Part shown: in pieces, positions 39,774 to 50,400 of the stretch | How positions within the stretch are numbered: the stretch's first letter is position 1 | How the letters are laid out: each line of letters starts with the position of its first letter | Assembly: GCA_023439185.1 (NCBI GenBank) | Contig: JAEXOR010000023.1 | Location: forward strand, 30,677 to 94,676 | Origin: Bacillota bacterium | Lineage (GTDB): Bacteria > Bacillota > Desulfotomaculia > Desulfotomaculales > Desulfallaceae | Length of the DNA stretch: 64,000 nucleotides | Reading direction: 5' to 3' | Program-made: the position numbers and the translations under genes | Notes under the pieces: model-generated | What the model was told of the DNA's origin: nothing | Database searches by the model: none | What the model saw: the letters and a program-made list of their open reading frames with translations, nothing else

Positions 39774-40907
39774 ATGAAAAAAGGTCTAAGCAAGGTATTA
39801 CTGTCTCTATTTGTTCTGTCTATGCTGTTGTTGGCCATTCCAAGTATGGCCCTTGCCGCCAACTACACCGACGACCTGGGCAGGACGGTTTCCCTGCCCG
39901 ATACCATTGACAAATTTGCCCCGTCCGGCCCCATGGCCCAGTACGTCCTCTACTCGGTGAATCCGAATAAAATGGCCGGTTGGGCCAATGCCCTGACGGA
40001 CGACCAGAAGCCGTACATCAATCAAAGCCTGTGGGGCCTTCCGATCTTGGGCCAAATCTACGGCGGTTCCGGCGTATATAACGTCGATGCCGTAAAGACC
40101 TCCGGCGCGAAAGTAATCGTCGACGTCGGCCAAATCAAAGGCAGCGTGTCGGAAATGGCGTACGCCTTTGATGAACTGCAGGCTCAAGCCAACATCCCGG
40201 TGGTGTTTATCCGAGCGGACGACCTGGGCGCCCCTGTCTACGATTACGACCGCGTTTACGAGCGACTGGGCACCTTCCTGCTCGACGACAGCAACCAGAT
40301 CTCTGATCTGGAGGACTATTGCTCCGCCACAAAGGGATACATCCAAACTCAGCGGGCGACAATTTCCCAAAACGTGGCCGAGGCCAGGAGCATCTATTAC
40401 GGCGAAGGCCCGGACGGCCTCCTGACCAACGGCACCAGCGGCCCGGGAGCCATTCACCAGGACATTATTCCCTTTATCGGTGGGATCAACGTGGCGGATA
40501 TTGAATCTACCAGCGGACAGGGGCGCACCCCGGTCACCATCGGACAAGTCCAGGGCTGGGACCCGAACGCCATTATCTTCGGCCCTGGCGGCTATTACGA
40601 ATATGTAGCCGACGATCCCGACTGGGAAGAAATCTCCGCCGTTGAAAACGGCAAGTACGCCCAGGTCCCCGACGCCATGTACAACTGGATCGGCCGCCCG
40701 CCTTCGGTTAACCGCGTACTGGGCGCCAAGTGGCTGGCCCACATCATGTTCCCGGAATATTATCCGGCGTATGATTCTATGTCTACTATTGTAGACGATT
40801 ATTACGAGTTATTCTACCATTACGAACTGTTGCCGGAGCAAATCGACGACATTTTGAGTACCGCCGAGTTTATTAACCCCGTTTGGGATGACCCGCAAGA
40901 CGACTGA
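39774..40907 (+). CDS. ABC importer substrate-binding protein, Fe3+-siderophore/corrinoid type
   Basis: This 377-residue exported protein has a Sec signal peptide ending near SMALAANY (signal peptidase I type). The mature part begins with the TDDLGRTVSLPDTIDKFA pattern of class III (FecB/BtuF) binding proteins. Later GGINVADIE, PNAIIFGPGG and RPPSVNRVLGAKWLAHIMFP follow the family layout. There is no lipobox cysteine, which is unusual for a binding protein in a monoderm. The start ATG follows AAAGGAGG. The two permeases and the ATPase are downstream after a 506-base gap. The substrate may be an iron, cobalt or other metal chelate and cannot be told from sequence. Confidence 0.85.
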   Translation: MKKGLSKVLLSLFVLSMLLLAIPSMALAANYTDDLGRTVSLPDTIDKFAPSGPMAQYVLYSVNPNKMAGWANALTDDQKPYINQSLWGLPILGQIYGGSGVYNVDAVKTSGAKVIVDVGQIKGSVSEMAYAFDELQAQANIPVVFIRADDLGAPVYDYDRVYERLGTFLLDDSNQISDLEDYCSATKGYIQTQRATISQNVAEARSIYYGEGPDGLLTNGTSGPGAIHQDIIPFIGGINVADIESTSGQGRTPVTIGQVQGWDPNAIIFGPGGYYEYVADDPDWEEISAVENGKYAQVPDAMYNWIGRPPSVNRVLGAKWLAHIMFPEYYPAYDSMSTIVDDYYELFYHYELLPEQIDDILSTAEFINPVWDDPQDD

Positions 40908-40943
40908 CGTAGAAATCAATTAATAACTAAACGAACGGTTAGA

Positions 40944-40981
40944 AAGGCCGCAGCCCTTGCCAGACAAGGAGTTGCGGCCTT
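40944..40981 (+). terminator. Strong hairpin after the binding-protein gene
   Basis: AAGGCCGCA (40944-40952) pairs with TGCGGCCTT (40973-40981), with an additional inner CCTTG/CAAGG stem. No T run follows, so it may be an attenuator or mRNA-stabilising element. The rest of the 506-base gap (to 41413) is AT-rich, with TTGACA at about 41056 as a possible -35. A 68-codon open frame (41205-41411) shows no ribosome site or recognisable motif. Confidence 0.5.
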
Positions 40982-41413
40982 CATCCGTTTACCGGGACAT
41001 GCGGAGCGCGCCTCCCGCAAATAGTACATAAAACCAAAATTACTAAATTTCTTATTGACAAAGCTTTCGGCTACCATTACTGTTATATAAAGTTAAGTAC
41101 TTTTTAATAATGTTAATTTAGTTGTTCTAAATAGGTTAAGTTATTTAATATACTGTTATGATCTTTAATATCTTTTTAAGCGCCGCTGCTTCATCAGAAC
41201 AGTCATGGCGGCAGGACCGGCAGTCGTAGCCGGCAACATGCACCCTCCGTTCGGTAAAGAGAGACATAACGTTTATATAAGCAACTTAGGATTTCATCTC
41301 TTTATTCCAAGGGGTAAAATCTTTTTTTGCTTTTTTGGGGAAAAACCGAACGGCCGTTTGCAAATCCGGAAAGTTGAGGTAAATTTCCAAGGACAGCGAG
41401 GATTGCTTTAAAG

Positions 41414-42472
41414 ATGAATAGGCATAGCGCGGTAAACGGCAGGCGGGTTTTTCTAAAAGAGCATCATAACAAAATTGTGATGGTATTATTATTTGTTACC
41501 GGCATCTGGGTCTTTTTATTTTCTCTTACCGTCGGACATGAACGGATTTACTTTTCCGAAGTGGTAGAGTGCCTTGTGGGTTATATCGGTTACCAGTTGT
41601 TTAATACGCCCAAGACCATTCATTTTTTTCTGGAAAGAACTATTATCGACAGTCATCTGCCCCGCGTGCTGGCCGGCTTGCTAATCGGCGCGGCCCTTTC
41701 CGCGGCGGGAGCGGTGTATCAGGGCATTTTCCGCAACCCCAAAATCTCGCCGGACTTTTTGGGCGCCACCACCGGCGCCGGTTTCGGAGCCGCCGTAGCC
41801 ATTACGCTGGGCTGGACCAGCCTGGGCATTATGGCCAACGCCTTTGTTTTCGGGCTCATTGCCGTCACGCTGGCTTACGCGGTCAGCCTTCGCTCAAGGG
41901 CCAACCCGGCCCTGACGCTGTTGCTGGCGGGCATCATGGTCAGCGCTCTTTTTGATTCCGCCCTTACCTATATCGAAGCGACCGTCGACCGGTACAGCAC
42001 TTTGCCCGATATCACCTTCTGGCTGATGGGCAGCCTGGTGGGAATCCGGTTTTCTATGCTTACATACGCGGCGCCGTTTATTTTGGCCGGCTTTGTCGTT
42101 TTGTTTTTCCTGCGCTGGCCGGTTAATCTGTTGACTATGGGCGAAGACGAATCCAAAAGCATGGGGGTCGATACTGGTGTGGTGCGGGTGCTGGCCATCC
42201 TGGCCGCCACCCTGATGACGGCGGCCGGCGTCGCCGTTTGCGGGAAGATTGGCTGGATCGGGCTGGTCATTCCCCATTTCGCACGCATGCTGGTGGGATA
42301 CGACTACCGGATCCTGCTGCCGGCTTCCATGCTCATGGGCGGCGTTTTTTTAATGCTGGTGGATATCCTGGCCCGTTATTGGGGGAAGGAATTGCCGCTG
42401 GGCATGCTGACGGCCTTTATCGGCGTGCCGTTCTTCCTCTATTTACTGCTGGGCCGGCGCTACCGGATGTAG
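41414..42472 (+). CDS. FecCD family ABC transporter permease 1
   Basis: This 352-residue membrane protein has about ten hydrophobic helices and the FecCD/BtuC pattern. LPRVLAGLLIGAALSAAGAV and GIFRNPKISPDFLGATTGAG are the conserved early motifs, WLMGSL lies in the middle, and the ATPase-contact region IGLVIPHFARMLVG is near the end. It starts at ATG 41414. A second permease follows after 27 bases, sharing about half its residues by eye. The two probably form a heterodimeric channel for the chelate delivered by the binding protein at 39774. Confidence 0.92.
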   Translation: MNRHSAVNGRRVFLKEHHNKIVMVLLFVTGIWVFLFSLTVGHERIYFSEVVECLVGYIGYQLFNTPKTIHFFLERTIIDSHLPRVLAGLLIGAALSAAGAVYQGIFRNPKISPDFLGATTGAGFGAAVAITLGWTSLGIMANAFVFGLIAVTLAYAVSLRSRANPALTLLLAGIMVSALFDSALTYIEATVDRYSTLPDITFWLMGSLVGIRFSMLTYAAPFILAGFVVLFFLRWPVNLLTMGEDESKSMGVDTGVVRVLAILAATLMTAAGVAVCGKIGWIGLVIPHFARMLVGYDYRILLPASMLMGGVFLMLVDILARYWGKELPLGMLTAFIGVPFFLYLLLGRRYRM

Positions 42473-42499
42473 CTTTAAATTCAGCGGGGAGGGTATACC

Positions 42500-43582
42500 G
42501 TGCTTGCCAAAATCAAACTGTGGGCCGGAACAATCAAACCCGGGACCATACTGCTTGTTTTGTCCGTTTTGCTGGCGATCCTCTGGGTTTATTCCGTCCC
42601 CAAGGGGCATTTTCCAATTGGTTTCGGCGAAGCCTACACGGTCCTTTTCCATAAGCTGACGGGCGGGATCCCGGACTGGTGGAGCGAAGCCGGCCGGTTT
42701 GTCTTCATCTCGGAATTCAGCCGGGAGGAGCAGGTCAGCGGGACGCTTCTGGGCAGCTATTTGCCGCGCACGACGGGGGCCGTACTGGTGGGGGCGAGCC
42801 TGGCCGCGGCGGGAGCGGTTTTTCAGGGCATCTTCCGCAATCCCTTGGTCTCGCCGGATCTGCTGGGCGCTTCTTCGGGAGCGGCCTTCGGCGGCGCGCT
42901 GGGGATCTTTTTCTATTGGGGCGGCGCCGCCAGCCTGACCGCGGCGTTTGCCTTCGGCTCGCTGGCCGTGCTGGTGGTCTACCTGATTAGCTTAGCCTCC
43001 GACAGAGATAACCAGACCCTGATCCTGCTGCTGGCGGGGGTAATGATCAGTTCCCTTTTCCACGCGGGGATTATGGCGCTGAAATTTTTTTCACCTGACG
43101 ACGAACAGTTGCCGGCCATTACTTTCTGGCTGATGGGTATGATTTACCCCCGGTTCGGCATAGAAGAACTGAAATATATCGTGCTTCCGGTTGGAGCGGG
43201 CCTGACGCTGCTTTTTTTGCTGCGCTGGCAAATCAACCTGCTGACGGCCGGCGAGGACGAGGCCAGGAGCATGGGCGTCAACCCTGTACTGGCGCGCGGT
43301 TCGGCCATCCTGGCGGCTACCCTGGTCACCGCGGCCTGTGTCGCCGTATGCGGCATCATCGGCTGGGTCGGGCTGGTCATTCCCCATTTCGTCCGCAAGC
43401 TGGTGGGCCCGGATTACCGGGTACTGCTTCCGGCCTCCATGATCGTGGGCGGGATGGCCGTACTCCTGCTGGACAACGCCGCCCTCGCCGGCAACCGGAT
43501 CATGCCCCTGGGCGTGTTCACAGGCTTTATCGGCGTACCGTTTTATTTAATCTTACTGATGGACAGGAGGCGGCAGTTGTGA
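42500..43582 (+). CDS. FecCD family ABC transporter permease 2
   Basis: This 360-residue paralogue of the preceding permease has the same motifs: LPRTTGAVLVGASLAAAGAV, GIFRNPLVSPDLLGASSGAA, FWLMGMIYPRFG and IGWVGLVIPHFVRKLVG. It starts at GTG 42500 behind GGGGAGGG. The last codons overlap the GTG start of the ATPase gene (GTGA), giving translational coupling. Use of two different permease subunits is typical of siderophore importers, whereas BtuC acts as a homodimer. Confidence 0.92.
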   Translation: MLAKIKLWAGTIKPGTILLVLSVLLAILWVYSVPKGHFPIGFGEAYTVLFHKLTGGIPDWWSEAGRFVFISEFSREEQVSGTLLGSYLPRTTGAVLVGASLAAAGAVFQGIFRNPLVSPDLLGASSGAAFGGALGIFFYWGGAASLTAAFAFGSLAVLVVYLISLASDRDNQTLILLLAGVMISSLFHAGIMALKFFSPDDEQLPAITFWLMGMIYPRFGIEELKYIVLPVGAGLTLLFLLRWQINLLTAGEDEARSMGVNPVLARGSAILAATLVTAACVAVCGIIGWVGLVIPHFVRKLVGPDYRVLLPASMIVGGMAVLLLDNAALAGNRIMPLGVFTGFIGVPFYLILLMDRRRQL

Positions 43583-44391
43583 TTTTCGAGGTCAATGAAC
43601 TGTATTTTGCCTATCAGCACCGGCATGACGTGCTCAAAGGCGTGACGTTCAGCGCCGGCCTGGGGGATTTTATCTGCCTCCTGGGCGAGAACGGAGCGGG
43701 AAAAACCACGCTTTTCCGCTGTATGCTGGGTTTGCTTAAAGGCTACCGGGGGGAAATCCGCGTCACCGGCCGGCCGTTAAAAGACTTTTCGGTCCGGGAG
43801 CTGGCCCGGCAGATCGCCTACATCCCTCAGGCCCATTCCCCCACCTTTAACTATACGGTGCTGCAAACGGTGCTGATGGGGACAAACGCGCATATGAGCC
43901 GGTTTAAGACCCCCGGAAAACGGGAGACCAGGCTGGCGGAAGAAATGATCCACAGGCTGGGCGTCAGCCATCTGGCCGGACGGGGCTACGCGGAAGTGAG
44001 CGGCGGTGAACGGCAACTGGTGCTGATCGCCCGGGCTCTGGCCCAACAGTCGAAAATACTGATCATGGACGAGCCCACGGCCAACCTGGATTACGGCAAC
44101 CAAATCCGGGTCATGAAACAAATTCAAACCCTGGCCCGGGAAGGCTATCTGGTTTTGTTGTCCACGCATAACCCGGAACATGTGCTGCTTTATTCCGACA
44201 AGGTGCTGGTGCTGCGCAACGGCAAAACGGACCTGTTCGGCCATACCAGGGAGATACTCAGCGAATCCGTGATTACGGCCATTTATAACACGCCGGTGGA
44301 AATTCACGACATCAAAACCGGGGGAGGGGTGGTTCCAATTTGTGTGCCGGGGAATGAAGCCCAAGGAGAAAGCACTCATAAAACAATTTAG
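43579..44391 (+). CDS. FecE-type ABC transporter ATP-binding protein
   Basis: The 270-residue ATPase powers the two permeases. Motifs are Walker A GENGAGKTTLFRC (about residue 37), Q-loop IPQAHSPTF, signature VSGGERQLVLIARAL, Walker B ILIMDEPTANLD, and the His switch STHNPEH. The true start is GTG 43579 overlapping the permease stop; a much longer open frame upstream is antisense-free shadow of the permease. Only 41 bases separate its stop from the start of the giant surface protein gene, with no terminator, so they are probably cotranscribed. Confidence 0.93.
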   Translation: MIFEVNELYFAYQHRHDVLKGVTFSAGLGDFICLLGENGAGKTTLFRCMLGLLKGYRGEIRVTGRPLKDFSVRELARQIAYIPQAHSPTFNYTVLQTVLMGTNAHMSRFKTPGKRETRLAEEMIHRLGVSHLAGRGYAEVSGGERQLVLIARALAQQSKILIMDEPTANLDYGNQIRVMKQIQTLAREGYLVLLSTHNPEHVLLYSDKVLVLRNGKTDLFGHTREILSESVITAIYNTPVEIHDIKTGGGVVPICVPGNEAQGESTHKTI

Positions 44392-44432
44392 AGGTTTTAA
44401 TCGCACCAATCAGCATGAAAGGAGGAAACCTC

Positions 44433-47400
44433 ATGAGAAAAAAGAGGGCCAGACTGCGTGTCATCTGTTTTTTAATGTGCTTTTTGCTGATCTTCAGCCA
44501 GGCGCCCCTGACGGGTTACGCGCAGTCAACCGACGGGGGAACGCCGGGAGACAGCGTTGGAGACTACGTGTATGAAGGATCCGGCGGGGGCGGGGACGAT
44601 TTGCCGCCGGGCGGTGGTGAAGATGGACCGGCGCCGGAACCGCCGGGCGAAGGGACCGGCGAAGAAGGAGAAGATTTACCGCCGGGCAGCAGTGAAAATG
44701 GACCTCCGCCGGATATGGACGGGGAAACGCCGGGAGATAGCGTTGCTGATGATGTGTATGAAGAGACCGACGCATTGGGAGCGCTGCCGCAATTTACCAT
44801 GTTTTTAATGTCCGGGGCGTCTTCCGCCCAGGACTGGTATGACGAATATTCGGCAATCGGTGCATTTCCCGTCTCGTCGGTCCAGGAGCTGGTCTACGTG
44901 GCGGAACTGGTCAACGAAGGGATAACAACCTTCGAAGAAGAGATCGTTTATTTAACCGGTGACGTCGACCTCGGCGGAGCGGGAGATTGGACGCCCATCG
45001 GCTTCTCGGACGCAAATTCATTCCAGGGCACTTTCGACGGCGCCGGGTACGCGGTGAAGAACATGACGGTCAACCGGCCGAGTAACAATTACGCAGGTTT
45101 GTTCGGTTATGTAAAGGACGCTGTGATCCGGAACCTAGGTATTGACGGCGGCACGGTAACGGGCCGGTCTTACATCGCCGGCGTGGCGGGTTGCGCCGCC
45201 GGCGCCACAACCGGCGCCACAACCATAGAAAACTGTTACAACACGGCGGCCATTTCCGCGGGAACGGGTGGTCGCGCGGGGGGGATCGCCGGCTGGGCGT
45301 CGGGAAACGTTTCCATTGTCCGGAGCTGGAACGCGGGCAGTGTAGCTACATCCGATACATCAAGTAATATCGGGGGTATTTTAGGCGGCCCTACCGGCAA
45401 CGGTGTCAGCGTCAGCGATTGCTACAACACCGGAATGATAAGTAATGAGTTACAAGCATGTATTGGCGGAATTGTCGGCGGCCACGTAGAGTCACTTGCT
45501 TCTGTAACTATCTCCAATTGTTATAATGTGCCGGCCATAACCAATCCCATAAAAGGGACGAATATTACTAGTACCCCCGACAATTGCTATTATCTGGTCG
45601 GCGACAGCGGAACAGAAACGGATAGCGCCAAATATGCGGCCGCCTTCAGCAACGGCGAGCTGGCCTGGCTGCTGAACACGGCGGGCGGAACGGCGGAGAA
45701 CCGCGCAGTATGGGGCCATGGCGAGATCGTAAGCGCAGCCCTTGACCGGGGGCCGGTTTTGGCCAATGAAGCCCACGGCCCGATCTGCAAATTAACGTTA
45801 ACCCAGGAGGAGACCCCGGGGTCTCCGGGAGTTTTGACCGGCGTAGGCGACACATACGTGGCCGCCGGCAGTCAGGTTGAGTTGACGGTCCAGGGCCTAA
45901 GCAGATATACCCTGGAGATAATCAGCCAGGTTCCGGTTGACCTGATTATTGAGGGTAATCAATTCACCATGCCGGATCGCGATGTGGTAATTGAATGCCG
46001 TGTGATCCCGGACGCGCAGGGCTGGTATGACGACTACCTGTCGGCAACGGAATTTGTCATCCAGTCGGGCGCGGAACTGGGTTATCTGGCGGAGCTAGTC
46101 AACGACGGAACGGACAGCTTCCACGGCAAAACCATCTCCTTAACCGGAGATATCGACCTCGCCGGGGTGGACAATTGGACGCCCATCGGCGACTCGGCGG
46201 AGCATTCATTCCAGGGCACCTTCGACGGCGCCGGGCACTTGATTAAAAACCTGGCTGTCAACCGGACGGACGCGAATTACGCCGGCCTGTTCGGCTATGT
46301 GGATAACGCCGGGATCAAAAACCTGGGTATTGCCGGCGGCACGGTAACGGGCGTAAATTACGCCGGCGGAGTGACGGGCTACGCCGCCGGCACCACGACC
46401 ATTGAAAACTGCTACAACACGGCGGCCATTACCGCGACGACAGGCGATAACTCCGGGGGGATTGCCGGCGGTATGGCCCCCGGCAGCGGGGCGGCCAATT
46501 GCTACAACCTGCCCCCACTGTACAACCCCATCAGAGGCGGCGCCGATGGCGCCCTCAGCAATTGCTATTACCTGATCGGCGACGGCGAAGATGAAACGGT
46601 AACGGGAACGGTATATGCCAAAAAAGCAGCCTCATTCAACAGCGGCGCGGTATCCTGGCTGCTGAACATGGGGGGCGCAGCGGAGCACAGCGGCATATGG
46701 GGCCTGGGGGAAATAATTTTCGAAGGCAGCGAGTTTACGGCGCCGGTGTTCGCGGGCGCGTCCCAGGCCGTTTACAGGATCACGCTGGAAAAACAGGGCG
46801 ATGGTCCGGGCAGCGCTTACGTCGAAAACCGGTACGCAGTTCCGGGGACCAGGGTTGAACTGAAAATCAACCAGCCCGGCGGCGACAGCTATTATGACCT
46901 GCAGGTGGAGGAAACCAGCCCGCCGGACCTGGAAATCTTCAGCGTCATTGACGGCGGCGGCTACTTTAACATGCCGGAAAGCAATGTGCAGATCGATTAC
47001 CGGCTGGTGCAGGGTTCCGACGGCCAAAGCTGGTACCTGGACAACCAGGACGCAAATGAATTTTTCATTGGCGCGGCCAGGGACCTGGTCTACCTGGCCC
47101 AATTGGTCAACGGGGAGGTCTTAGTTCCCGGCTTCGACAAGGTAAATTTCAGCGGCAAGACCATCACCCTCACCCGGAGCCTTGACCTCTGGGGCCTGGA
47201 TAACTGGACACCCATCGGCCTCTCGGGGACTAATTCATTCCAGGGGACCTTTGACGGTGCCGGGCACACCGTCGGAAACCTGACGGTGAACATGGAAGCG
47301 GGAACTAGCAGTAATGAAAAAAATGCGGGCCTGTTCGGCTATTTAGAAGACGCCGTGATCAAGGACCTGACCATCAGCGAGGGCGCGGTGACGGGAGGAA

Positions 47401-50400
47401 TATACGTTAGAGCAGGCGGCGTGGCGGGATTTGCCAAGGGAGAGACGACGATAGAAAATTGCGTCAACAACGCTTCCGTAGCCCTGGCCGGTACTTTAGC
47501 CGCCGCAACAGGTTATGCCGGCGGCATCATCGGAGCAGCGCAAGACGAAATAACCATCCGGAACTGTGGCAACAACGCTCCCGTAACAGTCGACGCGCCG
47601 CAAGCCCGCGCCGGCGGAATAGCCGGCAGAATATCCAGCACGCCGGAAGACAAGGCCACGATAACCGGCTGCGCCAACGCGGCGGCAGTTACGGCGACAA
47701 CTAATGGGGGAAGCGGTTACTCCGGGGGAATCGTCGCGAACATGGATAGCGTCACAGTTACGGACTGTTCCAACACAGGCGCGGTAAGCAGCACGAATTA
47801 TAGCGGAGGGATTGCCGGGTATAGCACCACAAGCACAATTACCGGCAGCCATAACGCCGGACCGGTAACCGGTAATGATGCCGGCGGGATTGCCGGCAAT
47901 TTGCGTACTAGTTCCATTAATCAAAGCCGGAATACCGGCGGCGTCTCCGGAACCGGAGCAGCCGGCGGCATTGTAGGTTATTTTTCTTTAAGCGACCCGG
48001 GAGATAAAATTACCGACTGCTATAATATTGGGAGCATTACCGGAACGAACTATACCGGCGGCATCGCCGGCAGAGGAACAAACGATACTAAAATCTTCAA
48101 CGCTTACAACCTGCCCGGCATGACCAAACCGCTTATCGGAGACAACAACAACACACCCGGGCGGCTCGGCAATTGTTATTACCTGACCGGTGACGGCGGT
48201 CCGGAAACAGCGGCAAACCAGGGGATCGGCAAGGAAGCGGCCTTCTTCAACAACGGCGAGGCATCCTGGCTGCTGAACACGGCGGGCGGAACGGCGGCGA
48301 ACGGCAGCGTATGGGGCCTGGGGGAAATGACCGCGGACTGGAACGCCGAACTGAATAAAGCGCCGGTGTTCAGCGATGAAACCCACCGGCCTGTCTACGG
48401 GGTCGCCCTGGTCAACCTGGCGCCGATCGGCTCCGCAGGCCGGCTGGTCTGCGACGGAAGCGCTTACGCGCCGGCGGGGACCGCAATGACCCTGCGGGTC
48501 GAATTAAACGACGGCGAAGGCCAGGAGGACTGCACCCTGGAGATAGTCGGCCATACTCCGGACCGGCCGGATATGTTTATTGACGAAAATAATCAATTCA
48601 TCATGCCGGCCAAGGACGTAACTATTGAATACACATTGAGCCCGGCGCCCCGGGCCTGGTATGACCAAAACCCGGACGCGGATAACTTTACCATCGGGAC
48701 AGCCGCGGAACTGGCTTACCTGGCGGAATTGGTAGACCATGGAATAGACGACTTCAGCGGCAAAACCATCGCCCTGGAAGGCGATATCACCCTGCCCGGC
48801 GCGGATTTTTGGATGCCCATCGGCGACTCGCCGGCATATTCATTCAGGGGGACCTTCGACGGCGCCGGACACTTGATTAAAAACCTGGCGGTCAACCGGC
48901 CGGAGGCGGATTACGCCGGCCTGTTCGGTTGCGTGCATAACGCCGTGGTTAAAAACCTGGGTATTGCCGGCGGCACGGTGCACAGCAATAATTACGCCGG
49001 CGGCATCGCCGGCTACGCTGCCGGCACCACGGAAATCCGTCATTGCTACAGTACGGCATATGTCACGGCGAACGGCACCCAGGCCGGAGGGATCGTCGGC
49101 GCTGCGGAACAGCCTGTCGGCTCTGTCGTCGTCAACAGCTACAGCCTGGTTGATGACGCGGACCCGGAAACGGACAGCGCGAAGCACGCGGCCGCCTTCA
49201 ACAGCGGCGCGGTGTCCTGGCTGCTGAACATGGGGGGCACAGCGGAGCACAGCGGGCTATGGGGCCTGGGGGAAATGACCGCGGACTGGAACCCCGGCCT
49301 GGCCAAAGCGCCGGTACCATGCGACGAAGGGCACCCAGCAATTTACAAAGTCATCCTGACCAACCTTGAACCCGTGGGGGCCCCGGGCACGGTGGTCTGC
49401 GCCCCGGGAGAATATATGACCCCGGGCGGTGCAGTCACCCTGCAGATAGAATTTAATGAAGGGCAAAAAGGTTATATCATAAATGCGGAAAGCATCGTCC
49501 CGGCAAGCGTGACCATCAACAGCGACAACCAGTTCACCATGCCGGCAAGCAACGTGCAAATCGACTACCGGCTGGCGGAGGGTTCCGACGGCAAAAGCTG
49601 GTACCTGGACAACCCGTACGCGGAGTCATTTACCGTCGGGGCGGCGGCGGACCTGGTCTACCTGGCCAAACTGGTCAACGGTGAAATTGCCGGCGCGCCG
49701 GTAAATTTCAGCGGCCGGACCATCACCTTAGCCGGGGACGTCGACCTGACCGGGGCGGATTGGACACCCATCGGCGATTCGGAAGCGCATTCATTCCAGG
49801 GGACCTTCGACGGCGGCGGGCATACCATCACCAACCTGACGGTCAACCGGCCGGATAACGATTACGCGGGCCTGTTCGGCTATATAAACAGCGGCGTGAT
49901 CAAGGACCTGGCCATCGGCGGCGGAACGGTAACAGGAAAAGATTTTGTCGGCGGCATCGCGGGACATGCCGTTTACACGACCATATCAAACTGCTCCAAC
50001 GCGGCGGCCGTGACCGGCGCCAATATTAATACCGGCGGCATCGTGGGCAGTACGAACAATATAACAACGATCACGGACTGCTCCAACAAGGGAACCGTAA
50101 CCGGAACCGGTAATAATACCGGCGGCATCTTGGGCCTGGCCTCAAGTACAATAACGTTCACAAACTGCTCCAACGAGGGAGCCGTAACCGGAAACCAATA
50201 TACCGGCGGCATCGCGGGCTATACCGCAAATATAGCAACGTTCACAAACTGCTCCAATGAGGGAGACATAACCGGAAACAGCACTTATGCCGGCGGAATC
50301 GTGGGACAAGCCTATGTTCAAACAACGGCCGCAAACTGCTCCAACGCGGGAGACGTAACCGGAAACTACACTTATCGCGGCGGCATTGCCGGCAGGATCG

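Noticed and set aside
39653..39910. 85-codon open frame overlapping the start of the binding-protein gene
   Set aside because: It has no ribosome site and overlaps the signal peptide of a clearly real gene in another frame.
41205..41411. 68-codon open frame before the permease genes
   Set aside because: No Shine-Dalgarno, no recognisable motif, and it lies in an AT-rich leader region.
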